A stretch of DNA of 64,000 nt, taken from the NCBI GenBank assembly GCA_013152205.1, contig JAADGV010000098.1:1-64000 (forward strand), given 5' to 3'. The notes under the pieces are model-generated. The model saw nothing but the letters and a program-made list of their open reading frames with translations, was not told where the DNA came from and searched no databases. The position numbers and the translations under genes are program-made. The stretch comes from Planctomycetota bacterium. Lineage in GTDB: Bacteria; Planctomycetota; Planctomycetia; Pirellulales; Lacipirellulaceae. Position 1 is the stretch's first letter. Each line of letters starts with the position of its first letter. This document shows, piece by piece, positions 36,607-44,772 of the stretch.

Positions 36607-37278
36607 ATGCAAACCGCTCAACCAGCCATTGTGACAGTTTTGTCGGTCCCTTTCGAGGAAAATTCTTATATCGCTTATTTTCAAGGGCGGAAGGACTGTT
36701 TGGTGATTGATCCCGGCTTGGAGCCAGAGAAGATTTCAGCGGCCATCGACGAGCTAGGCCTTTCGCTGGCGGCGATCCTTTGTACGCATGGCCACGCCGA
36801 TCACATTGCCGGCAACGCGGCCCTGAAAGAGCGTTGGCCCGAGGCGCCCATAATTATTGGCGAGGGTGATGCCATCAAACTGACCGACCCCGTCCAAAAT
36901 CTGTCAGCCGGTTTCGGGGGGGCTGTGGTAAGCCCCCCAGCCGACCAGACGGTGAACGAGGGGGACGTGATCGAGTTCGCCGGCTTTCGGCTGGAGGTAC
37001 TCGACACGCCGGGGCATTCGACCGGGCACGTAGTGTTTGTGCTGTCAGAACAAACGCCAGTGCAGGTATTTGGGGGCGATGTGCTATTCGCCGGCAGCAT
37101 TGGACGAACAGATTTTCCGGACTGCAGTTTCGCAGTTTTGAAACAGTCGATTCACGAGAAGCTGTTTCCACTGGCCGACGAGGCCGTGGTTTGGCCAGGG
37201 CACGGACCAACCACAACGATCGGAGACGAAAAGCGAACCAACCCGTTCGTAGGCTTGAACTCACGATTCGAAGGCTAG
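36607..37278 (+). CDS. Metallo-beta-lactamase fold hydrolase (glyoxalase II-like)
   Basis: A 223-residue MBL-fold hydrolase. The zinc site is complete: THGHADHIAG (H-x-H-x-D-H), then LDTPGHSTGHV, GGDVLFAGSIGRTD and PGHGPTT with the remaining ligands. The order matches hydroxyacylglutathione-hydrolase-like enzymes, but the C-terminal glutathione-binding domain is absent, so a different thioester or lactone substrate is likely. The stop codon overlaps the left arm of the 37275-37392 inverted repeat. Confidence 0.9.
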   Translation: MQTAQPAIVTVLSVPFEENSYIAYFQGRKDCLVIDPGLEPEKISAAIDELGLSLAAILCTHGHADHIAGNAALKERWPEAPIIIGEGDAIKLTDPVQNLSAGFGGAVVSPPADQTVNEGDVIEFAGFRLEVLDTPGHSTGHVVFVLSEQTPVQVFGGDVLFAGSIGRTDFPDCSFAVLKQSIHEKLFPLADEAVVWPGHGPTTTIGDEKRTNPFVGLNSRFEG

Positions 37279-37392
37279 CCCGCATTTCTCACCAGTTTCG
37301 TCGCGAGAGTCCGTAAGTTGTTTGCTGGCCGACGCCGTCCAGCAGGCAACTTACGGATTCGTAGCAGAATACTGGTGAGAAATCCGGGCTAG
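37275..37392. repeat. Nested 118-bp inverted repeat
   Basis: Outer arms of 22 bases (37275-37296 and 37371-37392) match at 21 positions, and inner arms (37309-37328, 37339-37358) pair again around a 10-base loop. It lies between convergent genes, where a bidirectional terminator would be expected, but there is no T-run. Confidence 0.75.
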
Positions 37393-37422
37393 ACGCACCA
37401 AAGCATTTTCAGCCCCAAATAG

Positions 37423-37446
37423 CCGCGACCTTACAGGTCGCAGGAG
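37423..37446. repeat. 24-bp hairpin repeat, copy 4 with compensatory change
   Basis: CCGCGACCTTACAGGTCGC then AGGAG. Compared with copies 1-3, both arms of the stem changed together (GATC to GACC, GATC to GGTC), so pairing is kept. Confidence 0.78.
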
Positions 37447-37465
37447 AAAAAAATGCAGCGGCCCC

Positions 37466-39262
37466 CTAATGCGAAGAAGCATCCGAATGAGCCCCAGGCG
37501 GAATCTTAGCGGTGGCCATGGTGGGCTGAGCTTGTGGCGAGGACTGTTTCTTGGGGTCGGGCTGATGGGCAGGAAATTCAAGTGTGAAGCGACTGCCACG
37601 ACCAGGCTCGCTGTCGACAATAATTTGGCCACCATGTTCCTCAAGAATCTTACGGCTGACGGGTAACCCCAAGCCAGTGCCGCGGCCACCTTTGTGCGAG
37701 ACAAAGACGTTGAAAATGGCGTCAATCTCTTCGGGGGCGATGCCGTCCCCGTTGTCTTCGACGACGATTCGGGCCATGTTTTGCGCGGCATCAAATTCGG
37801 AGCGAACGCTAACAAGCCCTTCCTCCGCTTCGTCGCAGGCGTCCAGGGCGTTGGTGATGACGTTGAGCAGTGCGCTGTGCATTGCTTCGGGGTCGAACAT
37901 CAGGGTGGGCATTGTTTCAGCCGGAGCCCAGTGAAGTTTCACACTCAACTCTTCAGCGCGAGATTGCATCAGTTCGATGGCTTCTTCTGCGATACTGTTC
38001 AAGTCGGATGGTTTTGGCTCAGGCTCACGCTCTTTGCTGAACGTGAGCATGTCCATCACCAGCGAGGAAATTCGCTCTTGGTTGCGCTCAACAATGTTCC
38101 AGCCTTTGCGGATGGTGTCGACCGCAGCGTTAGCAGCTTCGCCATCTGCTTCGTTGTTCGCTCGACCATGATCTCCTAGGCCAAGTTCGATCAAGTAGCT
38201 ACCCCCGCGCACGCCTTGCAAAATGTTTTTGATATGATGCGAGAGAGAAGCAATGGTTTGACCAACTGCAGCGAGACGCTCGGCCTGCACCATGGCCTTG
38301 TAGTACGAAGTATCTTCAACAGCCAATGCGGCCTGATGCGCAATGGCGATCATCAGCCGAAGGTGCTCTTCGTTGAACTGGTCGACCTTTCCTTCGTTCA
38401 TCAACATGCGCTGCGGCGTGATCGAGGTATCGATGTAGATGACCCCGACGACGTCGTAGCGACCTTGCATCGGAACGCAGATGGCTTCTCGAACGCCCAG
38501 CTTGACGATGCTTTTGGCAGGATCCCAACGCTTATCGTCGCGGGCGTCGCTGGTAAGCACGCCTTCGTTGCGTTCGACGACATAGTCGAGGATGGTTTTG
38601 CTGATGGTGATTTTTTCTTCGGTCCGAATACCTCGACGATGCCGGCGAACTTTGGGAATCAGTTTCTCTGACTCAATGTCTTTAAGCATGATGCAGCCGC
38701 GATCGGCATCAACCCACTCGAAAATCATTTCCATGATCCGTGCCAGCAACTGATCAATGTCCATTGTGTGGCTAACCGCCAAGGCGGTGCGATACATGAT
38801 CTGCAGATTGCTGCGAGCACGAGCCAGATAGGGGCTGGAGGATTCGTCGGCCTCGGGCAGTAGCCATTCGCTACCTTCGGATTGGCTCAGGGCGGCAACA
38901 ATACGAGAGCCATCGTTGTTGTGTGCTCGGGGGACGATATCAACTTGGTCGGCGATGTCTTCGTAAGTGTTCTCGAGTACGCCGGTGTAGAGCAGTAGCG
39001 ATTTACCAAGTTGGATCTGATCGCCGCTGACAAGCTCGCGCTCGGTCGTGGGTTGACCGTTGACGAAAGATCCGTTGGAACTGCTGAGATCGCGCAGAAC
39101 GTAGCCATCTTCGCGACGAACGAGTTCTGCGTGGGCGCGCGAAATCTCGGTGTCGTGCAGACACACCGAGTTGTTCTGAGTCCGCCCAATGGAATGGATG
39201 GATTCTTCCAGTTGGAAACGCGTACCCTGATCGCGCCCCTGTATAACAAAAAGCGAAGCCAC
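37466..39262 (-). CDS. FHA-GAF sensor histidine kinase
   Basis: A 598-residue soluble histidine kinase with no transmembrane helix. The FHA domain (about 20-95) has SIGRTQNNSVCLHDTEISRAHAEL and LSSSNGSFVNG. The GAF domain covers about 160-325. The phosphorylated His is in SLSHHIKNIL near residue 346. The ATP-binding N, G1 and G2 boxes are NVITNALDA, VEDNGDGI and GGRGTGLGLPVS. The FHA domain links it to phosphothreonine signalling. It is encoded just downstream of the receiver protein, 43 bp apart, probably as one operon. Confidence 0.94.
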   Translation of the reverse strand: MASLFVIQGRDQGTRFQLEESIHSIGRTQNNSVCLHDTEISRAHAELVRREDGYVLRDLSSSNGSFVNGQPTTERELVSGDQIQLGKSLLLYTGVLENTYEDIADQVDIVPRAHNNDGSRIVAALSQSEGSEWLLPEADESSSPYLARARSNLQIMYRTALAVSHTMDIDQLLARIMEMIFEWVDADRGCIMLKDIESEKLIPKVRRHRRGIRTEEKITISKTILDYVVERNEGVLTSDARDDKRWDPAKSIVKLGVREAICVPMQGRYDVVGVIYIDTSITPQRMLMNEGKVDQFNEEHLRLMIAIAHQAALAVEDTSYYKAMVQAERLAAVGQTIASLSHHIKNILQGVRGGSYLIELGLGDHGRANNEADGEAANAAVDTIRKGWNIVERNQERISSLVMDMLTFSKEREPEPKPSDLNSIAEEAIELMQSRAEELSVKLHWAPAETMPTLMFDPEAMHSALLNVITNALDACDEAEEGLVSVRSEFDAAQNMARIVVEDNGDGIAPEEIDAIFNVFVSHKGGRGTGLGLPVSRKILEEHGGQIIVDSEPGRGSRFTLEFPAHQPDPKKQSSPQAQPTMATAKIPPGAHSDASSH

Positions 39263-39304
39263 TGATCCAGTAATCCCCGAGAAGAGAAAATAGGGAAGGG
39301 CGTC

Positions 39305-39775
39305 CTAGCCAAAGCTTCCCAGCAACTCCTCAATTCTACGGATCAACGAGCCGTAATGGTAGGGTTTGGTGACCAATTGTCCCGTAGGTAAAGGGCTTAA
39401 ATGCCGCTTTGTGGTTCCGAGTACAACGATTGGGGTGTCGCTGCGGGATGCCGTGCGGCCCAGGACGCGTGAGTCTTCCTGCGAGGGGCTCCGGTCGCAG
39501 TCGGCATCGTAGACCACGAGATCGGGCTGCTGACGCTCAAGAATCTCGTTCGCGTGGGTGGCTGCCGAGGCTTCCAGGGTTTCGGTGCCCCGTCGCTTGA
39601 GCAAAGTTCGCAGGATTTCACGGGCCTCTGACGAGGAATCGACAATCAGGACACGAGCCTTGGCAGACAATTCGTTGACCTCCTGAGAGCCAAGCAGGCG
39701 GACGCTTGGCAACGAGAGCGGTGGGGAATCTGGTGGGAATGGTGTTTGGTGTGGGGCGGGAAAATAGAGATTCAA
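39305..39775 (-). CDS. Response regulator receiver-domain protein
   Basis: A 156-residue single-domain receiver. The start ARVLIVDSSSEAREILRTLL matches the fold, but the usual acidic pair reads VDSS, with one acidic residue missing. The phospho-acceptor Asp is likely in LVVYDADCD, the Thr/Ser position in VVLGTTK, and the Lys in LVTKPYHYGSL. There is no output domain. It is transcribed just before the FHA-GAF kinase. The first ~30 residues are Pro-rich and may not all be translated. Confidence 0.82.
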   Translation of the reverse strand: MNLYFPAPHQTPFPPDSPPLSLPSVRLLGSQEVNELSAKARVLIVDSSSEAREILRTLLKRRGTETLEASAATHANEILERQQPDLVVYDADCDRSPSQEDSRVLGRTASRSDTPIVVLGTTKRHLSPLPTGQLVTKPYHYGSLIRRIEELLGSFG

Positions 39776-39867
39776 CCCGTCTGTGTCAAATGCGGATTAT
39801 TGGAGAACGCGAAATTGTCGTTGGCCCCGGGCCGTTCATTTTTTCACAATGCGAAGCATAGTGAATT

Positions 39868-39931
39868 CACTAGCCCGACGCGCTAGCGAGGGATTTCCCG
39901 TAAATTCCCTCGCTAGCGCGTCGGGCTAGTG
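39868..39931. repeat. Perfect 26-bp inverted repeat with 12-bp loop
   Basis: Arms at 39868-39893 and 39906-39931 are perfect complements and contain TAGCCCGACGCGCTAGCG. The element lies between divergent genes (receiver protein and M28 peptidase), so it is not a terminator for either. Confidence 0.85.
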
Positions 39932-40071
39932 TTGGATGCACCTTACCTAATTTGAAGAGGTGAACGGCCCCGCCCGGTTGGTCTGTCGCGTAGTCGCCAG
40001 TAGAATGGGCAAAACGGGGACTTCGGAAATCTATGCCCGGTTAGTTTTGGCAGTTGAGAAAGGTTGCTTCG

Positions 40072-42066
40072 ATGAGACTTGGTAAAGGCCGATTTGTTGC
40101 GCGCGGTGTGCTATTTGGATCGCTGATGGCAATGCTTGCAGTTCTCTTGGCGCCGTTGATGGCGAAAGAGTCAGGCTCGTCCGATGGCCTGTGGATGAAA
40201 CGGGCGGCACAGTTTCTTGCTTCGGATGAACTGGAAGGTCGTGGGTTGGAAACGCACGGGTTGCGGCGAGCGGCGGAATTTATGCAAGAAGAGTTCCGCT
40301 CCGCTGGGCTTGAATTTTTACCCGACACCGAAAATGGATTCCAGACTTTTTCGTATGCCGCGACTTCGAAACTAGGAGAGGGCAATCGATTGGAATTGCA
40401 CGCAGCGGATGAGACCCCTGTTGCGTTAGAAATAAACAAAGATTTTGTGCCGTTGGCAATGAGCGGGAGCGGTGAGGTCGATTTGCCACTGGTGTTTGTC
40501 GGGTACGGCATCAGTGCGCCAGAATTGGAGTACGACGACTACGCTGGCATCGATGTTGAAGGTAAGGCGGTGGTGGTGTTGCGGCACGAACCGGAGCAGG
40601 CGAACCCACACAGCAAGTTTGATGGGTTAGAGAATTCTCGCTATGCGCCTCTGAGCACAAAGGTGAGCAATGCCTATCAGCACGGTGCGGCAGCCGTGGT
40701 GTTTTGCACAGACCAGTTTGAAATCGATAAACGTACTGCGGAAGCAAAAAAACGCTTGCAGACGGCTCTCGAACAATTGGAAGAAGCACGAAAGCAGGAA
40801 GTAACTCCAAAAAAAGACGAGGAGCTTGCGCGTGCCGAAAAACGTGTGGCGCGGTGGAAGAAAAAGTCTGAAGGGGACAACGACCAGTTGTTGGCATTTT
40901 CGGCCGGTATGGGGTCAACCCCTCGCGAATTGCCAGTGATTCATTGCCGCCGCGAAGCGATGGGCAAGCTGTTTCAAGCAGCAGGGAAGCCTGATTTGGC
41001 AACGCTCGAAACAAACATCGACGTCGGCTTGCAGCCTCAAAGTGTTGAACTAACTGGGTGCCGACTGGTGGGGCAGGTGGCGATTGAACGCGAATTGGTA
41101 GACCTGGTTAACGTGATTGGAGTACTGCCTGGCAAGGGGCCTTTGGCGAACGAGACCATCGTCGTGGGCGCCCATTACGATCATCTCGGTCGCGGCGAAA
41201 TGGGATCGGCTGAGCCAGAGAGCAAGCTGATTCATAACGGGGCCGACGACAATGCTTCGGGGGCGGTGGTATTGGTGGATGTGGCGCGTCGGTTGGCGGC
41301 AGAAAACGGCTTATCAAGAAGGCAGATTATCTTTATCGGTTTTTCGGGAGAAGAACGTGGGCTGCTCGGGAGTGCCTATTTTGTACGGAATTCACCGGTG
41401 CCGTTGAAGAGTGTAGTGGCGATGGTCAATTTCGATATGGTGGGGCGGCTACGAGAAAACAAACTCATCGCCAGCGGGGCAGATACGGCTACGCAGTTCG
41501 AAGGGTGGCTCGAGGAGGTAAACGAATCATACAAATTTGAGCTGGTGAAACAGTCGGGAGGTTATGGACCAAGCGATCATGCGACGTTTTATGCGAAAGA
41601 GATACCCGTGGTGCATTTCTTTACAGGCGCTCACGACGACTATCATCGCCCGACGGATGATTTCCATTTGTTGAATCTTGACGGGATGGAGCGAATAAGC
41701 CGATTCGCTGCGCAGTGGATTACCAAGCTAGCGACCGTTGATGAGAAGATTGAGTACCAACTGGTCGAGCAGCCCAGGCAAGCGACGGCGAAACGAGATC
41801 CGCGACCCTACTTCGGAAGCATCCCCGACTTCGGGAAAGTCGACGAGGGCTATGCAATCTCTGGCGTCTCGGCAAATAGCCCCGCTGCCGAGGCCGGATT
41901 GCAGGGAGGCGATGCGATAATCAAGCTCGGGGCACATAAAATAGGGAATTTAGAGGATTTCGATAACGCACTGAGGAAGTTTGAGGCGGGAGATCGAGTG
42001 CCGATTGTGTTCCTGCGGGAAAAGGAGCGAATCGATTCGGAAGTGGTACTCGACCCGCCCCGCTAG
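40072..42066 (+). CDS. Secreted M28-family peptidase with PA and PDZ domains
   Basis: A 664-residue exported zinc aminopeptidase. The signal segment is GVLFGSLMAMLAVLLAPLMA. A PA-type domain (about 120-270) contains a Lys/Glu-rich coiled-coil insert (about 225-265). The M28 zinc ligands are GAHYDHLG, GADDNASG, GEERGLLGS, FDMVGR and HRPTDD. A PDZ domain ends the protein (about 590-660; GVSANSPAAEAGLQGGDAII). The start at 40072 has GAGAAAGG upstream and gives a proper signal; an ATG at 40054 is possible. It probably trims peptides in the periplasm. Confidence 0.93.
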   Translation: MRLGKGRFVARGVLFGSLMAMLAVLLAPLMAKESGSSDGLWMKRAAQFLASDELEGRGLETHGLRRAAEFMQEEFRSAGLEFLPDTENGFQTFSYAATSKLGEGNRLELHAADETPVALEINKDFVPLAMSGSGEVDLPLVFVGYGISAPELEYDDYAGIDVEGKAVVVLRHEPEQANPHSKFDGLENSRYAPLSTKVSNAYQHGAAAVVFCTDQFEIDKRTAEAKKRLQTALEQLEEARKQEVTPKKDEELARAEKRVARWKKKSEGDNDQLLAFSAGMGSTPRELPVIHCRREAMGKLFQAAGKPDLATLETNIDVGLQPQSVELTGCRLVGQVAIERELVDLVNVIGVLPGKGPLANETIVVGAHYDHLGRGEMGSAEPESKLIHNGADDNASGAVVLVDVARRLAAENGLSRRQIIFIGFSGEERGLLGSAYFVRNSPVPLKSVVAMVNFDMVGRLRENKLIASGADTATQFEGWLEEVNESYKFELVKQSGGYGPSDHATFYAKEIPVVHFFTGAHDDYHRPTDDFHLLNLDGMERISRFAAQWITKLATVDEKIEYQLVEQPRQATAKRDPRPYFGSIPDFGKVDEGYAISGVSANSPAAEAGLQGGDAIIKLGAHKIGNLEDFDNALRKFEAGDRVPIVFLREKERIDSEVVLDPPR

Positions 42067-42282
42067 AAAAAACCTTGTTTTCAGCTGTTTTGTTGGTTGC
42101 TAGCGGTAATTTCCATCGGCCAAAGAAATGCTCTTTACGGTGCCGAGGGTTCTCGACACAATACGCCCCGCAATTTACCCGCCGCCCCACCCCCGCATGT
42201 GTATCGGGCGTTCCCCTTTAACGTTCGGGGCGGTTCCAAATCGTTCGGTCAAGGATGACCCCATTCAGCAAGGAGTGCTGAC

Positions 42283-42933
42283 GTGAGAACTTTGCTTCTT
42301 TCTACCCTCGTATCGGTCGCTTTCGCGTCGATTGCTACCCCCACCGTTGCTCAACAATCGACTGGCGCTGGTCCTAGTGCGAATGCTTCTCGCTATGGCA
42401 TTGCTGTCGTGGATGTAAGCTACATCTTCAAAGAATTTCAACAGTTCCGGACAGCGATGGATGGAATGAAAAAAGAGATGGAGGCCGCCGAAGGCCAACT
42501 AAAGGCCGAGCGTGACGCAGTACAAGCAAAAGAAGAGCAGCGTAAGCAATACAAACCGGGCTCGCCTGAAGACAAACAGTTGGATGAAGAGATTGCTCGC
42601 GCAAAAGCAGACTTCAATCTCAAAGCCGGACGCATTCGCAAAGACTTTTTAGAGCGAGAGGCGAAGGTTTACTATCAGACTTATATGCAAGTCAGCAATG
42701 CCGTGCAGCACTACGCTCAGCAGCACAACATTGGTTTAGTGATTCGGTTCAATGGCGATCCGGTCGACCCTAACCGGCGTGAGTCGGTCTTGCAGGCGAT
42801 CAACAAGCCGGTTGTGGCTCAGAACAACATCGACATCACGCCCGACGTGTTGGCCTTGTTGAATCGAGGTGGAACTGAAACGGATGCTGCTCCAGCCTCC
42901 GCTGCTCGTGCCGGCGCTACACAGCGTCGCTAG
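42283..42933 (+). CDS. skp: OmpH/Skp-family periplasmic chaperone
   Basis: A 216-residue Skp-like chaperone for outer-membrane proteins. A signal peptide (ends near TVAQQ) is followed by the family start YGIAVVDVSYIFKEFQQF and a long charged helix (about 58-140, MEAAEGQLKAERDAVQAKEE), then IGLVIRFNGDPVDPNRRESVL. It starts at GTG 42283 with AAGGAG 8 bases upstream. It is followed by a strong hairpin and T-run, and then by lpxC and lpxA, so it belongs to the envelope region although possibly in a separate transcript. Confidence 0.9.
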   Translation: MRTLLLSTLVSVAFASIATPTVAQQSTGAGPSANASRYGIAVVDVSYIFKEFQQFRTAMDGMKKEMEAAEGQLKAERDAVQAKEEQRKQYKPGSPEDKQLDEEIARAKADFNLKAGRIRKDFLEREAKVYYQTYMQVSNAVQHYAQQHNIGLVIRFNGDPVDPNRRESVLQAINKPVVAQNNIDITPDVLALLNRGGTETDAAPASAARAGATQRR

Positions 42934-42945
42934 TCGGAAACACTT

Positions 42946-42995
42946 GTGGAGCGAGCTTCAGTAAATCTCCTGAAGCTCGCTCCCACGATTTTTTT
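42946..42995 (+). terminator. Rho-independent terminator after skp
   Basis: A 16-base stem GTGGAGCGAGCTTCAG (42946-42961) pairs with CTGAAGCTCGCTCCCAC (one bulge) across an 8-base loop and is followed by a run of seven T. It ends 85 bases before lpxC, so skp and lpxC may be separate units. Confidence 0.8.
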
Positions 42996-43029
42996 GGAAT
43001 TTACTTTCCCTTAGTGCTGTTTACTCATT

Positions 43030-43920
43030 ATGTTGCGTTCTCGACGACAACGTACGATATGCGAGCCCGTTTCGGTCGAAGGATTTGGCTACTGGCGCGG
43101 ACACGATGTGCGCGTAGAGTTTCGTCCTGCTCCAGCCGGTTCTGGGATCGTGTTTGTGCGAGACGATATTGGCCCTGAGGCGCGGATCGCGGCTCGGGCC
43201 GAGTATCGGATCGACGTACCTCGTCGAACAAATTTGCAATTTGAGGGCGTACAAGTTGAGATGGTTGAACATGCGATGGCTGCCCTAGCTGGCTTGCAAA
43301 TCGATAACTGCGAAGTTGGTGTCGATCAGTCGGAAATGCCGGGTTGCGATGGTTCGTCTTTGGCGTTTGTCGAAGCTTTAGACTCGGTCGGAACCGTTGA
43401 ACAAGATGCCGAAGTGTCTCTGCTAGAAATTACCGAAGTGGTTCGGCTAACCGATGGCGAGGCGTGGGTCGAAGCTCGACCGTCTGCCGAGGGGCAGTAT
43501 CGAATCGAGTTTGAACTAGATTATCCGTACGACGACGTGATCGGTCGGCAGTCAGTAGCGATGGAAGTAACACCAGAACGATTTCGTCGCGACCTTGCCC
43601 CTTGTCGCACTTTTATTTTAGAGCGAGAGGCCGAGGCATTGGTTCAACAAGGACTGGGGAGTCGAGTGACGCCTCAAGATCTGCTGATTTTTTCCGACGA
43701 AGGGCCGGTCGATAACGAGCTACGCTTCGAAAACGAATGTGCTCGACACAAAGCATTAGACTTGATCGGTGATTTGGCACTAGCAGGTGGCCAGATCGAG
43801 GGACAGATAGTCGCCTATCGCAGCAGCCACAAGCTGAACGCCGCGTTGGCGAGAGAACTAGAAGTAAGATTTTCGTCAGTTGCTCCGCAGGGGCAACTGC
43901 TTAAAAGTGTCCAGGCCTAA
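43030..43920 (+). CDS. lpxC: UDP-3-O-acyl-GlcNAc deacetylase
   Basis: A 296-residue zinc deacetylase, the committed step of lipid A synthesis. The metal ligands are all in place: His81 in MVEHAMAALAGL, then His240 and Asp244 in RHKALDLIGDLAL. The catalytic His267 lies in SSHKLN. The general-base Glu80 precedes His81. Length is normal, with spacing almost identical to the E. coli enzyme. It is followed after 45 bp by lpxA. No Shine-Dalgarno is obvious. Confidence 0.97.
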   Translation: MLRSRRQRTICEPVSVEGFGYWRGHDVRVEFRPAPAGSGIVFVRDDIGPEARIAARAEYRIDVPRRTNLQFEGVQVEMVEHAMAALAGLQIDNCEVGVDQSEMPGCDGSSLAFVEALDSVGTVEQDAEVSLLEITEVVRLTDGEAWVEARPSAEGQYRIEFELDYPYDDVIGRQSVAMEVTPERFRRDLAPCRTFILEREAEALVQQGLGSRVTPQDLLIFSDEGPVDNELRFENECARHKALDLIGDLALAGGQIEGQIVAYRSSHKLNAALARELEVRFSSVAPQGQLLKSVQA

Positions 43921-43965
43921 GGTGGCCAGGGTTTACGTCGATTAGACGGCCAAGAGAACTTGAAA

Positions 43966-44772
43966 ATGGCATCGAGCATAGCAGCAAACGCCTGGGTAGA
44001 TCCACGAGCTGAGATCGACGAAGAAGTCGAGATTGGGCCGTTTTGTACCATTGGTGCGGGAGCAAAAATCGGGCGAGGCACTCGAATACTGAATAACGTA
44101 ACCCTGATGGGCGACGTTACTATCGGGTGCGACAACGTGCTGTACCCAAATGTTGTCATCGGAGCCGATCCACAAGATATCAGCTATCGAGGTGGCGATA
44201 CCAGTGTAGTCATCGGGGATAGCAATACGTTTCGCGAAAACGTAACTGTCAATCGTGCGACAGAAAAAGAAGATGGCGTCACCCGCATTGGCGATCATAA
44301 CTTCTTGATGGGCAATGCTCACGTGGCGCACGATTGCAATCTAGGAAATCATATTGTCATTGCCAACGGTTCGATGTTGGCGGGGCATGTGCATGTGCAT
44401 GACTACGCTTCGATTTCCGGCGGTTGTGCGGTTCATCACTTTGTGACGATCGGTAGTTACAGCTTCTTAGCAGGCCTTAGCCGTGCGTTACACGATGTTC
44501 CACCCTATATGCTAGTCGAGGGAATCGCAGCCCGACCACGTTGTATCAATATTGTGGCGCTGAAACGCAATGATTTCTCAAACGAAACGATTGACGGACT
44601 CGCAGCGACACATCGATTGTTGTATCGCTCGAAAGTCGGGCTCACCCACGCTCGCGAGATTTTGCGTAGCAATGATCAGCTTAATACGGAAGTTGAAAAA
44701 CTGTTGAACTTTGTCGAAGGCCAACAGGAAGGCAAGCATGGGCGAGGACGTGAAATAAGGAGAGCAGCGTGA
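43966..44772 (+). CDS. lpxA: Acyl-ACP:UDP-GlcNAc O-acyltransferase
   Basis: A 268-residue hexapeptide-repeat acyltransferase, the first step of lipid A synthesis. The left-handed beta-helix repeats run from ASSIAANAWVDPRAEI through VTIGCDNVLYPNVVIG. Catalytic His122 is in GNAHVAHDCNLGN. ARPRCINIVALKRNDFS opens the C-terminal helical domain. The ATG at 43966 fits better than a TTG two codons upstream (AAGAGAA spacing). It overlaps the following oxidoreductase as GTGA. Confidence 0.96.
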   Translation: MASSIAANAWVDPRAEIDEEVEIGPFCTIGAGAKIGRGTRILNNVTLMGDVTIGCDNVLYPNVVIGADPQDISYRGGDTSVVIGDSNTFRENVTVNRATEKEDGVTRIGDHNFLMGNAHVAHDCNLGNHIVIANGSMLAGHVHVHDYASISGGCAVHHFVTIGSYSFLAGLSRALHDVPPYMLVEGIAARPRCINIVALKRNDFSNETIDGLAATHRLLYRSKVGLTHAREILRSNDQLNTEVEKLLNFVEGQQEGKHGRGREIRRAA

